NCBI RefSeq assembly: GCF_004342665.1
Contig: NZ_SMBY01000006.1
Coordinates: forward strand, 62,001 to 126,000
Source of the DNA: Samsonia erythrinae
GTDB taxonomy: Bacteria > Pseudomonadota > Gammaproteobacteria > Enterobacterales > Enterobacteriaceae
DNA length: 64,000 nt
Reading direction: 5' to 3'
In this document: in pieces, positions 8,092 to 16,363 of the stretch
Layout: the number at the start of each line of letters is the position of its first letter
Position numbering within the stretch: the first letter of the stretch is position 1
Position numbers and translations under genes: made by a program
The notes under the pieces: generated by a model
Told to the model about the DNA's origin: nothing
The model's input: the letters and a program-made list of their open reading frames with translations, nothing else
Database searches by the model: none

Positions 8092-9228
8092 ATGAACATC
8101 AACAGCACCATACTCAGCGGTTACCGGGTACTCCAGGACATCAGCCACCTGTTATCTGGTAAGCAGCATGTTTTATTCGTCACCGACCAAAACATTGTCG
8201 GTCTGCCTGACGTTCAGGCGCTGATCGCCCAGGTTAAGCAAGCCGTTCCGCAGGTTCTGTTGGTGGATAACGTTCCCGCTGAGCCGAGCCAGCACGATGT
8301 CGCCCGGATCCTGAGTCAGATCCCCCAAACCCAAACCGACCTGGTGATCGGCGTGGGCGGCGGCAGCGTATTGGACGTCGCCAAACTGCTCTCCCTCCTG
8401 TGCGCAGGAGATGAAACCGTGACGCTGGACAGTCTGTTAGCGGGGGAAAAACCCACACGCCGCACACTTTCTCTGCTCGTCCCGACGACGGCGGGAACCG
8501 GTTCTGAAGCGACGCCCAATGCGATTCTGGCGATTCCGGAAAAAGAGACCAAAATTGGCATTATCACGCCGGTCATGATGCCGGACTATGTCGCGCTGGT
8601 GCCGGAGTTAACCACCAGTATGCCGCCGCATATTGCCGCCTCCACCGGGATTGACGCCCTCTGCCACCTGATCGAGTGCTTCACGTCAACCATTGCCAAC
8701 CCGGTCAGCGACAACTATGCGCTGATTGGGCTGAAAAAGCTGTTCGCCAACCTCGAAACCGCCGTGCGCGAGCCGGGCAATCTCGAAGCCAAACTGAATA
8801 TGCTGTGGGCTTCTTATTACGGCGGTGCCGCCATTGCCCATTCCGGAACGCATCTGGTCCACGCCATGTCTTACCCGCTAGGCGGCAAGTATCACATTCC
8901 GCACGGCGTCGCGAACGCGATCCTGCTCGCGCCCTGCATGCGTTTCGTCCAGCACGCGGCACAGGACAAATTCGCACAGGCGTATGACCTGCTGCCCGAC
9001 GCCGATCCGACACTTGATACGGCAGAAAAAGCCCAGGCGCTGGTGATCTACTTCACCGAGCTGGTCAAACGGCTCGACCTACCAAACACCTTGCAACAGC
9101 TTGGCGTGGAAAAAGATCACCTGCCTTATCTGGTCGATGCCGCGCTACAGGTTCAGCGCCTGATGAAAAACGTGCCGACACCGGTCAGCGCCGACGATGT
9201 CCGCGACGTTTATCTGACCCTGTTCTAG
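8092..9228 (+). CDS. Iron-containing (group III) alcohol dehydrogenase
   Basis: 378 residues with an NAD-binding GVGGGSVLDVAK motif (about 87-98) and TTAGTGSEATP. A full set of Fe ligands is visible: D188, H192, H257 and H271 (DALCHLIE, HAMSYPLGGKYHIPHG). It interconverts an alcohol or hydroxyacid with an aldehyde or ketone in the cytoplasm. ATG 8092, preceded by an AAGG-type site, gives the natural N terminus; the upstream in-frame ATG at 8041 would add a highly basic extension. It heads the plus-strand operon opposite dtnK, so it likely acts on a four-carbon polyol or hydroxyacid of the same pathway. Confidence 0.85.
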   Translation: MNINSTILSGYRVLQDISHLLSGKQHVLFVTDQNIVGLPDVQALIAQVKQAVPQVLLVDNVPAEPSQHDVARILSQIPQTQTDLVIGVGGGSVLDVAKLLSLLCAGDETVTLDSLLAGEKPTRRTLSLLVPTTAGTGSEATPNAILAIPEKETKIGIITPVMMPDYVALVPELTTSMPPHIAASTGIDALCHLIECFTSTIANPVSDNYALIGLKKLFANLETAVREPGNLEAKLNMLWASYYGGAAIAHSGTHLVHAMSYPLGGKYHIPHGVANAILLAPCMRFVQHAAQDKFAQAYDLLPDADPTLDTAEKAQALVIYFTELVKRLDLPNTLQQLGVEKDHLPYLVDAALQVQRLMKNVPTPVSADDVRDVYLTLF

Positions 9229-9260
9229 TTTCCGTTTATCCGATTGAGAGGAATGACATA

Positions 9261-10142
9261 ATGAGCAAAATTGCCGGCGTCTTGACCGCCATCGTCACCC
9301 CGTTTGATAACCAGGGTGAATTCAACCCCGCCGCCTTGCGCCGTCAGGTTCAGCGACAAATGCAATACGGCAACGGTATTTTCTGTAACGGCACCAACGG
9401 CGAATTTTTTGTCTTGCACACCGACGAAAAAGTCGCCGTCACCGAAACCTGTGTGGATGAAGCCGCAGGAAAAGTCCCGGTTGTCGGCCATATCGGTGAA
9501 ATCTCCACGCGGGAAACCATCAAGCTGGGTAAGCGCATCGCCGCGCTGGGCGTGGATGCCGTTTCCGTGATCACCCCGTACTTCATTCCGCTCAAGCAGG
9601 AAGAGCTGATCGCCCACTACACCGCCGTCGCCGATGCGCTGACGGTGCCGGTTTTTCTCTACAACATTCCCGCCCGCACGGGGAATACGCTGGCGCCGGA
9701 AACCGTCCGCACGCTGGCGGATCACCCCAACATTATCGGCATTAAAGACAGCGCAGGCAGCTATGAGAGTCTGAGCGGTTATTTGCAGGCCGTGAAAGGC
9801 GTACCGGGATTTAACGTTTTAAACGGCCCTGATTCGCTCATTCATCAGGGGTTTGTCGACGGTTGCTCCGCCTGCATTTCCGGGCTGGCGAACGTCGCGC
9901 CGGAACCCATCAGCCAAATCTGGCATCGCTTCCATGCCGGGGATATTGAAGGATCGCGTGAGGCGCAAGAACAGGTGGCTGAATTACGTAAGACGCTCTA
10001 CGCCATCGCCTTTTCGCCTGCGGTCGTCAAAAAAGCGCTGACGATCATGGGCGAGGATGTCGGCGTGAGCCGCTATCCGATCCAGTTCTCGGCGCAAGAC
10101 GAGGACGCTATCCGCAATATTATTGGCCGTTTACTCAATTAA
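9261..10142 (+). CDS. Dihydrodipicolinate synthase-family class I aldolase/lyase
   Basis: 293 residues in the DapA/NanA/KDG-aldolase superfamily. The Schiff-base Lys is K162 (IIGIKDSAG), the catalytic Tyr is Y134 (FLYNIPART) and the substrate loop is CNGTNGEFF. The loop and context argue against lysine synthesis and for cleavage or dehydration of a 2-keto-3-deoxy acid or similar, giving pyruvate. It lies 32 bp after the alcohol dehydrogenase and precedes a 2-hydroxyacid dehydrogenase. The substrate is unknown. Confidence 0.82.
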   Translation: MSKIAGVLTAIVTPFDNQGEFNPAALRRQVQRQMQYGNGIFCNGTNGEFFVLHTDEKVAVTETCVDEAAGKVPVVGHIGEISTRETIKLGKRIAALGVDAVSVITPYFIPLKQEELIAHYTAVADALTVPVFLYNIPARTGNTLAPETVRTLADHPNIIGIKDSAGSYESLSGYLQAVKGVPGFNVLNGPDSLIHQGFVDGCSACISGLANVAPEPISQIWHRFHAGDIEGSREAQEQVAELRKTLYAIAFSPAVVKKALTIMGEDVGVSRYPIQFSAQDEDAIRNIIGRLLN

Positions 10143-10157
10143 CTCACTTATTTTTTA

Positions 10158-10186
10158 GCAGCACAGACGGCGAGCCGCTGTGCTGC
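10158..10186. other. Strong intercistronic hairpin
   Basis: GCAGCACAG/CTGTGCTGC with a further CGGC/GCCG pairing inside the loop, between the aldolase and 2-hydroxyacid dehydrogenase genes. There is no T-run after it, so it is more likely an mRNA-stability or processing element than a terminator. Confidence 0.45.
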
Positions 10187-10215
10187 CTGTAAATCGACAC
10201 CTTAGGAAAATAGTG

Positions 10216-11166
10216 ATGAAAGTTATTTCAACCTCACCTTCTTTTGCTAAATATGATCGCACGCCTATCGCCGATCTGGAAAAACACGGGTTTGAACTTG
10301 TTGCGTTACCGGCCGATGCCTCGTTGGAAACGCTCATCCCTCATCTGAAAGACGCCGTTGCCATGATCGTGGCCTTTACCGACATCAACGACGCCTTGCT
10401 GCAACACGCGCCGCAGTTAAAAATCGTCTGCAAACATGGCGTCGGCGTGGATAACATCGACCTTGCCGCCACAAAAAAACGCGACATCTTCGTCACCAAT
10501 GTTCCCAACGCCAACAAACACGCCGTTGCTGATTTTGCGTTCTCTTTATTACTCAATTGCGCCAGACAGCTTTCTCAGGCGGAACGACAAACCCGCGCGG
10601 GAAACTGGCCGCGTATTTTCGCGACCGATGCCTATGGCAAAACATTAGGGATCGTCGGTCTTGGCAATATCGGGAAAGAAGTCGCCTTGCGCGCCCGCGG
10701 TTTTTCCATGCGAGTCCTCGCTTACGATTTTTATCCTGACCACGCGTTCGCAGAAAAAAACCATATTGAATTTGTCGATATGAATACGCTGACCGAAGAG
10801 AGTGATTTTATTACGCTGCATACGCCGCTGACGGAAGAAACACATCACTTATTTAACCGTGACCGATTAAATAAGATGAAAGACAGCGCGTACTTAATTA
10901 ATGTTTCTCGCGGCGGCGTCGTGGATGAGGATGCACTTTATTCCGCATTAAAAGAAGGAAAAATAGCGGGCGCAGCGGCAGACGTATTTGAACATGAACC
11001 GCTGAAAGAACACCCCCTGTTCACATTAGACAATTTCATTCCCACATCGCATATCGCTGGATATACCGATGGGGCTATCAGCGCAGTAGGTTCGCATTGC
11101 GTTGAGCAAATTATTGACTGCATCATTAAAAAACAAAAACCAACAAACATCATGAACAATATGTAA
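10216..11166 (+). CDS. D-isomer 2-hydroxyacid dehydrogenase (phosphoglycerate dehydrogenase-like)
   Basis: 316 residues of the D-2-hydroxyacid dehydrogenase family. It has the Rossmann motif GIVGLGNIGKEVA, an active-site Arg in NVSRGGVVDE, a Glu in VFEHEPL and a His in SHIAGYT. There is no ACT domain, so it is not feedback-regulated biosynthetic SerA. ATG 10216, preceded by AGGA, is preferred over the in-frame ATG at 10180, which lies inside the hairpin. In this operon it probably oxidises or reduces a short-chain 2-hydroxy/2-keto acid together with the upstream aldolase and dehydrogenase. Confidence 0.85.
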   Translation: MKVISTSPSFAKYDRTPIADLEKHGFELVALPADASLETLIPHLKDAVAMIVAFTDINDALLQHAPQLKIVCKHGVGVDNIDLAATKKRDIFVTNVPNANKHAVADFAFSLLLNCARQLSQAERQTRAGNWPRIFATDAYGKTLGIVGLGNIGKEVALRARGFSMRVLAYDFYPDHAFAEKNHIEFVDMNTLTEESDFITLHTPLTEETHHLFNRDRLNKMKDSAYLINVSRGGVVDEDALYSALKEGKIAGAAADVFEHEPLKEHPLFTLDNFIPTSHIAGYTDGAISAVGSHCVEQIIDCIIKKQKPTNIMNNM

Positions 11167-11227
11167 GTTCATCGACTGAGATATTACATCACCTTATAAA
11201 AACACCACCGAATGGATGGCGAAAATC

Positions 11228-12508
11228 ATGAATAACATGATAGAGAAAAAAACATCAATACGTTGGTGGATAGCTGCATTAATGTGGCTAGCCATTGCCA
11301 TCAATTATATTGATAGAACCGTGCTTTCAGCCGCGGCACCCCATTTAGTCAGTGAATTACATTTAACACCAGAAATGATGGGTTTTATCATGGCCGCCTT
11401 TTTCTGGTCATATTCACTGTTGCAAATTCCGGCCGGTTGGTTCGCTGACCGCTTTGGACAAAAAAAAGCGTTGGGCTTAGCCGTAGGATGGTGGTCTGTA
11501 GCAACATCGGCAATGGGGCTCGCCACCGGTTTTAAATCCCTTCTTGGCCTGCGCATCGCATTAGGTATTGGCGAAGCCGCCGCCTACCCCAGCAACGCGG
11601 GGATCGCCGCAAAGTGGTTCCCGGACAAAGAGCGCGCCACCATCTCAGGGTTATTCGACAGCGCGTCAAAATTTGGCGGCGCCGTCGCCATGCCGCTGAT
11701 CGTCTGGATGATTTACGTATTCGATTGGCGCTTGACGTTCGCCATTATTGGTTCGATGGGCATTCTTTGGGTCATCGCCTGGTATTTTATTTATTCCGAA
11801 AACCCGGAGGATCATAAAAAAATCAGTAAGGCGGAAGTGGATTATATCCGCCAGGGTCAGGTGCAAAAACACGGCACCAATACCGAACGTCCCATGAAAT
11901 GGTATCAGCTGTTGCGCTATCGGAATATCTGGGCGATGTGTCTGGGCTTTTTCACCATCAATTATACGTCCTATTTCTTTATTACCTGGCTACCGACTTA
12001 TCTGGTGCAAGAAAAAGGCATGGACTTTATTAAGATGGGCATTATCGCCGCGCTGCCATTAATATCCGGGATGATTATTGAAGTCTTTGCCGGCTGGGCC
12101 TCGGATAAAATCGCGCATAAAAAGATCCTCTCGTTAACGGCGACGCGTAAACTATTTCTGACCATCGGCCTATTAATGGCGTTATGTATTGGATTTGCGC
12201 CCTTTACCGATTCTGTCGTCGTCACCGTCATATTATTATGCGTTGCTAAATCGGGCACCACGGTCGCCGCATCACAAGTCTGGGCTTTACCCGGCGATGT
12301 CGCGCCGCAAAATATGGTATCGATGGTGGCGGGCTTGCAAAATACGGTGTCGAATATGGGAGGCGCGGTTGGTCCAATTATCACCGGCGCAATTGTTGCC
12401 GCGACGGGATCGTTTACTTATGCGCTGGTGTTCTCGGCAATATTAGTGTTATTAGGCATCATCAACTACTTATTCCTGATGGGGAAAGTTGAGCCAATTA
12501 AAGCGTAA
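11228..12508 (+). CDS. MFS importer, anion:cation symporter (hexuronate/aldonate type)
   Basis: About 426 residues, 12 TM helices. The early motif NYIDRTVLSAAAPHL and PAGWFADRFGQKKAL between TM2 and TM3 are typical of the ACS family (ExuT, GudP, GarP). Such proteins import sugar acids with H+, which suits a neighbouring four-carbon acid catabolic locus. ATG 11228 has GGATGG at good distance; ATG 11216 is an alternative adding four residues. It is the last gene of the plus-strand operon, 61 bp after the dehydrogenase. Confidence 0.85.
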   Translation: MNNMIEKKTSIRWWIAALMWLAIAINYIDRTVLSAAAPHLVSELHLTPEMMGFIMAAFFWSYSLLQIPAGWFADRFGQKKALGLAVGWWSVATSAMGLATGFKSLLGLRIALGIGEAAAYPSNAGIAAKWFPDKERATISGLFDSASKFGGAVAMPLIVWMIYVFDWRLTFAIIGSMGILWVIAWYFIYSENPEDHKKISKAEVDYIRQGQVQKHGTNTERPMKWYQLLRYRNIWAMCLGFFTINYTSYFFITWLPTYLVQEKGMDFIKMGIIAALPLISGMIIEVFAGWASDKIAHKKILSLTATRKLFLTIGLLMALCIGFAPFTDSVVVTVILLCVAKSGTTVAASQVWALPGDVAPQNMVSMVAGLQNTVSNMGGAVGPIITGAIVAATGSFTYALVFSAILVLLGIINYLFLMGKVEPIKA

Positions 12509-12982
12509 ACCCGACACGACGCCTCGACACCCGCACGCGGATAAAAACGTTATTCGCCTGCATGCATCTCGATGCCTGACAGACCAGCCCTCCGGCTGGC
12601 CTGTCAGATTCGATGAATTATCGCTAAACAAATGTGGAAAATGGCAGAGATTCCCCTGCCCTCAATACAGCCGGACAAAAAATACCGCGCCATCCGCCAC
12701 ACGCATCGTCATACTCCCGCTTTTAATCCTTTTAAAAACAAAGTAATAAAAAAACAAAATGCCTTGTCGGTGCGGTAATCGCGTCACCGATGGCGGTCGC
12801 GCATAACAAACCAAACCAACAAAAGAAAATAAAGTTTTCGCGCCATAAATTCCCCGTCTAGCTTATGTCAAAAAACTCTTTATCACGCCGCGCACGCTTT
12901 TCTATTCTCAGAAAGCGATCTTGTCGCTTTCCTCATTTTATCAGGCTGCACACAGCCCTAACCTATTGATGGGTAATTTATT
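12509..12982. other. Non-coding 474-bp region with two hairpins
   Basis: I see no convincing gene. CTGACAG-A-CCAGCC pairs with GGCTGG-C-CTGTCAG at 12576-12607 (one internal mismatch, no U-run), a possible end signal for the MFS operon. A second perfect hairpin, GAAAGCGA/TCGCTTTC at 12911-12931 followed by CTCATTTTA, lies just ahead of the binding-protein gene and could be a terminator or leader structure. Confidence 0.5.
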
Positions 12983-14044
12983 ATGCATAACAAAAGTCAT
13001 ACAACCCGCCCTTTTTACGCAGGGAACGCGCTGAGCCGTAAATGGCTTAGCCTGACGCTAGCCGGCGCGGTGCTACTCGCGGGAACCGGCCTGCCGACGC
13101 AGGCGCAGGCGGAAGGCCAGTTGCGGATCGCGCAGCAATTCGGCATCGTTTATCTGCTGCTGAACGTCGCACAGGATCAGAGGCTGATCGAAAAACACGG
13201 CAAAGCGGAAGGGCTGGATATTCAGGTGAACTATCTGCAACTTTCCGGCGGCGCGGCAGTCAACGACGCGCTGCTCTCCGGCTCGGTAGATATTGCCGGG
13301 GCCGGCACCGGGCCGCTCTTCACGCTGTGGGATCGCACCAAAGGGCGTCAGAATGTGCGTGCCGTGGTGGCAACCGGTCACTTTCCTTACTATCTGATCA
13401 GTAATAATCCCAAGGTGAAAACCATCGCCGACCTGACGGATAAAGACCGTATCGCCGTGCCTGCGGTGGGTGTTTCCGTGCAGTCACGTTTCCTGCAACA
13501 GGCTTCCGCGGAACTGTGGGGCGACAAAGCTTACAACCGGCTGGATAAACTTCAGGTCGCGATCCCACATCCAGAGGCGACCGCCGCCATTATCAGCGGA
13601 GGGACGGAAATCACCACCCATTTTTCCAACGCCCCGTTTCAGGAACAGGCACTGGCAGGCAACCCTAACGCCCATATCATCCTGAGCTCCTATCAGGTCA
13701 CCGGCGGGCCGAACTCCCCCGTGGTGCTCTACACCACTGAAAAATTCCGCCAGAACAACCCTCGCACCTATCAGGCCTTTGTTAACGCGATCGCGGAAGC
13801 GGCGGACTTCGCCAGCGCCCATCCGGAAGAGGCCGCCGACGCCTTTATTCGCGTGACGCAATCGCGCATCGACCGCACCCTGCTGCTAAGCATTCTGAAA
13901 AACCCGGAGGTGTCATTCAGCGTTACGCCGCGCAATACGTTGCAACTGGGTCAATTCTTGCATCGCGTGGGGGCGATTAAACATAAGCCGGAATCCATCA
14001 AAGACTATTTCTTCGACGATAAGCACATTGAGGGCGGCAGCTAA
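12983..14044 (+). CDS. Orphan NitT/TauT-type ABC substrate-binding protein
   Basis: 353 residues. The signal peptide is unusually long: a basic N terminus, then LTLAGAVLLAGTGLPTQAQA, with cleavage near residue 43. The mature part resembles the SsuA/TauA/ThiY-like family (LRIAQQFGIVYLLLNVAQDQ, GSVDIAGAGTGP, FPYYLISN). It should bind a small organic anion (sulfonate, nitrate or pyrimidine type) in the periplasm. No permease or ATPase gene is nearby: the next gene is the convergent LacI-family regulator. Either it serves a transporter elsewhere or it has another role. No strong ribosome site is visible before ATG 12983. Confidence 0.8.
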   Translation: MHNKSHTTRPFYAGNALSRKWLSLTLAGAVLLAGTGLPTQAQAEGQLRIAQQFGIVYLLLNVAQDQRLIEKHGKAEGLDIQVNYLQLSGGAAVNDALLSGSVDIAGAGTGPLFTLWDRTKGRQNVRAVVATGHFPYYLISNNPKVKTIADLTDKDRIAVPAVGVSVQSRFLQQASAELWGDKAYNRLDKLQVAIPHPEATAAIISGGTEITTHFSNAPFQEQALAGNPNAHIILSSYQVTGGPNSPVVLYTTEKFRQNNPRTYQAFVNAIAEAADFASAHPEEAADAFIRVTQSRIDRTLLLSILKNPEVSFSVTPRNTLQLGQFLHRVGAIKHKPESIKDYFFDDKHIEGGS

Positions 14045-14113
14045 CCGCACCCCCGCTTTGGCAACGCGGCATCGCTCGCTTGACACGGATTCGATAGCCG
14101 GCCGCGGCGGTGG

Positions 14114-15307
14114 TTAGCTGCTGTCGCGGGGTTCAAAAACGAACGTCGCATTTTCCACGACGGGGGGATGCCCGTCGTTATTATCCATCATCGTTAACAC
14201 CATACGCCCGACCTCTGCGCCTAACTTTTCATAGTCGAGCCGCATCGCGGTCAGTGTCGGAAACGTGTGGTCACATTGCTCCGAGCCATCCAGACAGGCA
14301 ATCGCCAGATCGTAAGGGACTTTCATCAGACGGCGTTGGCACTCAAAAAGCGCGCCCAGCGCAATTTCCTCATGGCTACAGATAATGGCATCCAGCTCCG
14401 GCTGATTTTGCAGCAGTTCCGTCATGGCATAGCGTCCAAACTGTAAGCTCGGCGCCTCCGGGATCGTAATTTTCAAATCTGCATTGTGATAGTGCGCCAA
14501 CATCGCTTTATTCCAGCCGTTCAACTGCTGTTTTTGCAAACGGTTATCCGTATGAGCACCGATATAAGCAACGTAACGATACCCCTTCTCCAACAGGGAA
14601 AGCGTCAATTGCTCCGCCGCATCGGCCAGATCGATATCAATATTAATGTTCGTGCTCAGGGAGGCTGCGCCGGAGACATTCACCGTGAGCACATGACTGG
14701 CCTGTATCGCTTCTCGGGTGCGCGGTGAGAGTTGCGCGCTGAATAGCACCAGCGCCGCCGGTCGCTGCTGCAAGAGTTTTTCAACGATCCCCGCTTCCGT
14801 ATTCTGCCGGTATTCATGACAGCCCATGATTAACGGAATGCTACGTTTGCCAACGGCCTGCTGTAACCCTTGTGTAAAACGAATACTGGCGCGATCTTGT
14901 TGAAAAGGATAAAGCACCGCGATGGCGGGCTGGCAAGCGGATGCCAGCGCCCCCGCCGCCTGATTCGGTACATAGCCCAGCGCATTGATCGCCTCCTGGA
15001 TCTTCTTCTGTGTGGCATCAGAGACCAGCCCCGGCGCCCGTAACGCGCGGGAAACCGTCATCGCGCCAACGCCGGCGTAGTTTGCAATATCCTGTAGCGT
15101 CACCCGGTTAGTGCGATTCGCGAGCGCGCTGGCGTCATGATTGGGTTCATAGCCTAGCGCTCTGGCGGCCATTTCCACTTTACTACGTAACTTATCAGAG
15201 ACCTGCTCGGGCTTACGCATGACGCGTGATACCGTCATCGTCCCTACGCCCGCGTAGTCGGCAACCTCCTGGAGTGTAACCTTACCGGTACTACGACGCT
15301 TACGCAT
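14114..15307 (-). CDS. LacI-family regulator with two tandem HTH DNA-binding domains
   Basis: 397 residues, about 60 longer than the family norm. Residues 9-67 form a complete LacI HTH plus hinge (VTLQEVADYAGVGTMTVSRV ... ALGYEPN). Residues 68-126 form a second one (VTLQDIANYAGVGAMTVSRA ... ALGYVPNQAAGALAS), a 59-residue period. A single periplasmic-binding-like sensor domain follows (LYPFQQDRASIRFTQGLQQA; DAIICSHEEIALGAL). Codon usage differs throughout between the copies, so the duplication is not recent. The frame is intact across both. It is divergent from the ascorbate-type PTS and presumably regulates it. A dimer would carry four HTHs. The HTHs are most like the GntR subgroup. Confidence 0.9.
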   Translation of the reverse strand: MRKRRSTGKVTLQEVADYAGVGTMTVSRVMRKPEQVSDKLRSKVEMAARALGYEPNHDASALANRTNRVTLQDIANYAGVGAMTVSRALRAPGLVSDATQKKIQEAINALGYVPNQAAGALASACQPAIAVLYPFQQDRASIRFTQGLQQAVGKRSIPLIMGCHEYRQNTEAGIVEKLLQQRPAALVLFSAQLSPRTREAIQASHVLTVNVSGAASLSTNINIDIDLADAAEQLTLSLLEKGYRYVAYIGAHTDNRLQKQQLNGWNKAMLAHYHNADLKITIPEAPSLQFGRYAMTELLQNQPELDAIICSHEEIALGALFECQRRLMKVPYDLAIACLDGSEQCDHTFPTLTAMRLDYEKLGAEVGRMVLTMMDNNDGHPPVVENATFVFEPRDSS

Positions 15308-15486
15308 GTCCCCCCTCTCCTTTCGTCATTTTCTCACCGCGCGGCCAATCGCCCCCTGCGTCCTGTATTCAGCACCCATAACGGCAGCACGACAGGTCCT
15401 CCGCTTTCACGTGTTCCAACATCCGTCAGTGTGCCTGCATCTGCTCAGGGGAACAAATGACGGCGCCACAGGTGCCAAACCGATCA

Positions 15487-15517
15487 CAGTTAATGATACA
15501 CATATCAGTTAGCGCTA
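15487..15517. promoter_or_regulatory. Candidate operator cluster for the tandem-HTH regulator
   Basis: In the divergent region, CAGTTA occurs twice with a 19-bp period (15487-15492, 15506-15511). The inverted repeat TGATA-CACA-TATCA (15494-15507) lies between them, and the palindrome TAGCGCTA with a central CG pair (15510-15517) follows. This could be a composite operator; there is no direct proof. Confidence 0.35.
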
Positions 15518-15585
15518 CCTTTTTAGACTCATGTCACATTATTTTACTAATAAGCCCACTATTCTTCCCTCAGAATGACACAGAG

Positions 15586-16038
15586 ATGACGCTAATGCTT
15601 AACACTTTACTAACGCCAGACGTAGTTCAAATTTTACCTGCCTGTAACGACTGGCGCCACGCGATCGCCTTATCCTGCAAGCCGCTATTGGATAACGGGA
15701 CAATCGAGCCGACCTATATTGAAGCGATTTACCGTTCTCATGAGGCCATCGGCCCTTACTATGTTGTCGGCCCGGGGATCGCCATGCCACACGCCCGCCC
15801 GGAAGATGGCGTAAACAAACTCGGCCTCAGCCTGACGCTGCTACGTGAAGGTGTGGTTTTCCAGTCTGAAGATAATGACCCCGTGCGCTTGCTTATTGTT
15901 TTGGCCGCCACGGACAGCAATAGCCATATTGAGATTATTTCACAGCTCGCACAGCTGTTCGACACGCCAGATGACGTCGCGGCATTGCTGCGTGCGACAG
16001 AAATAGAACAGGTACTTTCCGTTATTTCTCGTTATTAA
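15586..16038 (+). CDS. PTS EIIA component, ascorbate/mannitol type (UlaC-like)
   Basis: About 150 residues with the PTS EIIA type-2 signature GPGIAMPHARPEDGV; H69 is the phosphorylated histidine. It passes phosphate from HPr to the EIIB encoded next. The ATG at 15586 is chosen (15595 is an alternative); the longer in-frame extension runs through the promoter region. It is the first gene of a three-gene PTS operon, 23 bp before EIIB, and is divergent from the tandem-HTH LacI regulator. Confidence 0.88.
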   Translation: MTLMLNTLLTPDVVQILPACNDWRHAIALSCKPLLDNGTIEPTYIEAIYRSHEAIGPYYVVGPGIAMPHARPEDGVNKLGLSLTLLREGVVFQSEDNDPVRLLIVLAATDSNSHIEIISQLAQLFDTPDDVAALLRATEIEQVLSVISRY

Positions 16039-16061
16039 CTGCCACCAAAGGGACACACATA

Positions 16062-16349
16062 ATGAAAATTACAGTCGTATGCGGTAATGGTCTGGGTACT
16101 AGCCTCATGATGGAAATGAGCATTAAGAATATTATTAAGGAACTCGGCGTGGTTGCCGACGTGGATCATGTGGATCTGGGGTCGGCGAAAGGCACAAACA
16201 GCGATATTTTTGTCGGTACAAAAGATATCGCCGACCAGCTGGTGGCGCAGGCGGTAGGGGGGAAGATCGTGTCCCTGAATAATATGATCGACAAAGTCGC
16301 GATGAAAGAACGCCTGTCGGTCGCGCTGACAGAAATTGGCGCCTTATAA
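16062..16349 (+). CDS. PTS EIIB component, ascorbate type (UlaB-like)
   Basis: 95 residues of the SgaB/UlaB lactate-ascorbate EIIB family. The phosphorylated Cys is C7 in the P-loop-like VCGNGLGTSLMM. It transfers phosphate from EIIA to the substrate brought in by the EIIC encoded 14 bp downstream. Confidence 0.9.
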   Translation: MKITVVCGNGLGTSLMMEMSIKNIIKELGVVADVDHVDLGSAKGTNSDIFVGTKDIADQLVAQAVGGKIVSLNNMIDKVAMKERLSVALTEIGAL

Positions 16350-16363
16350 GCAGGAGAGCAAAA

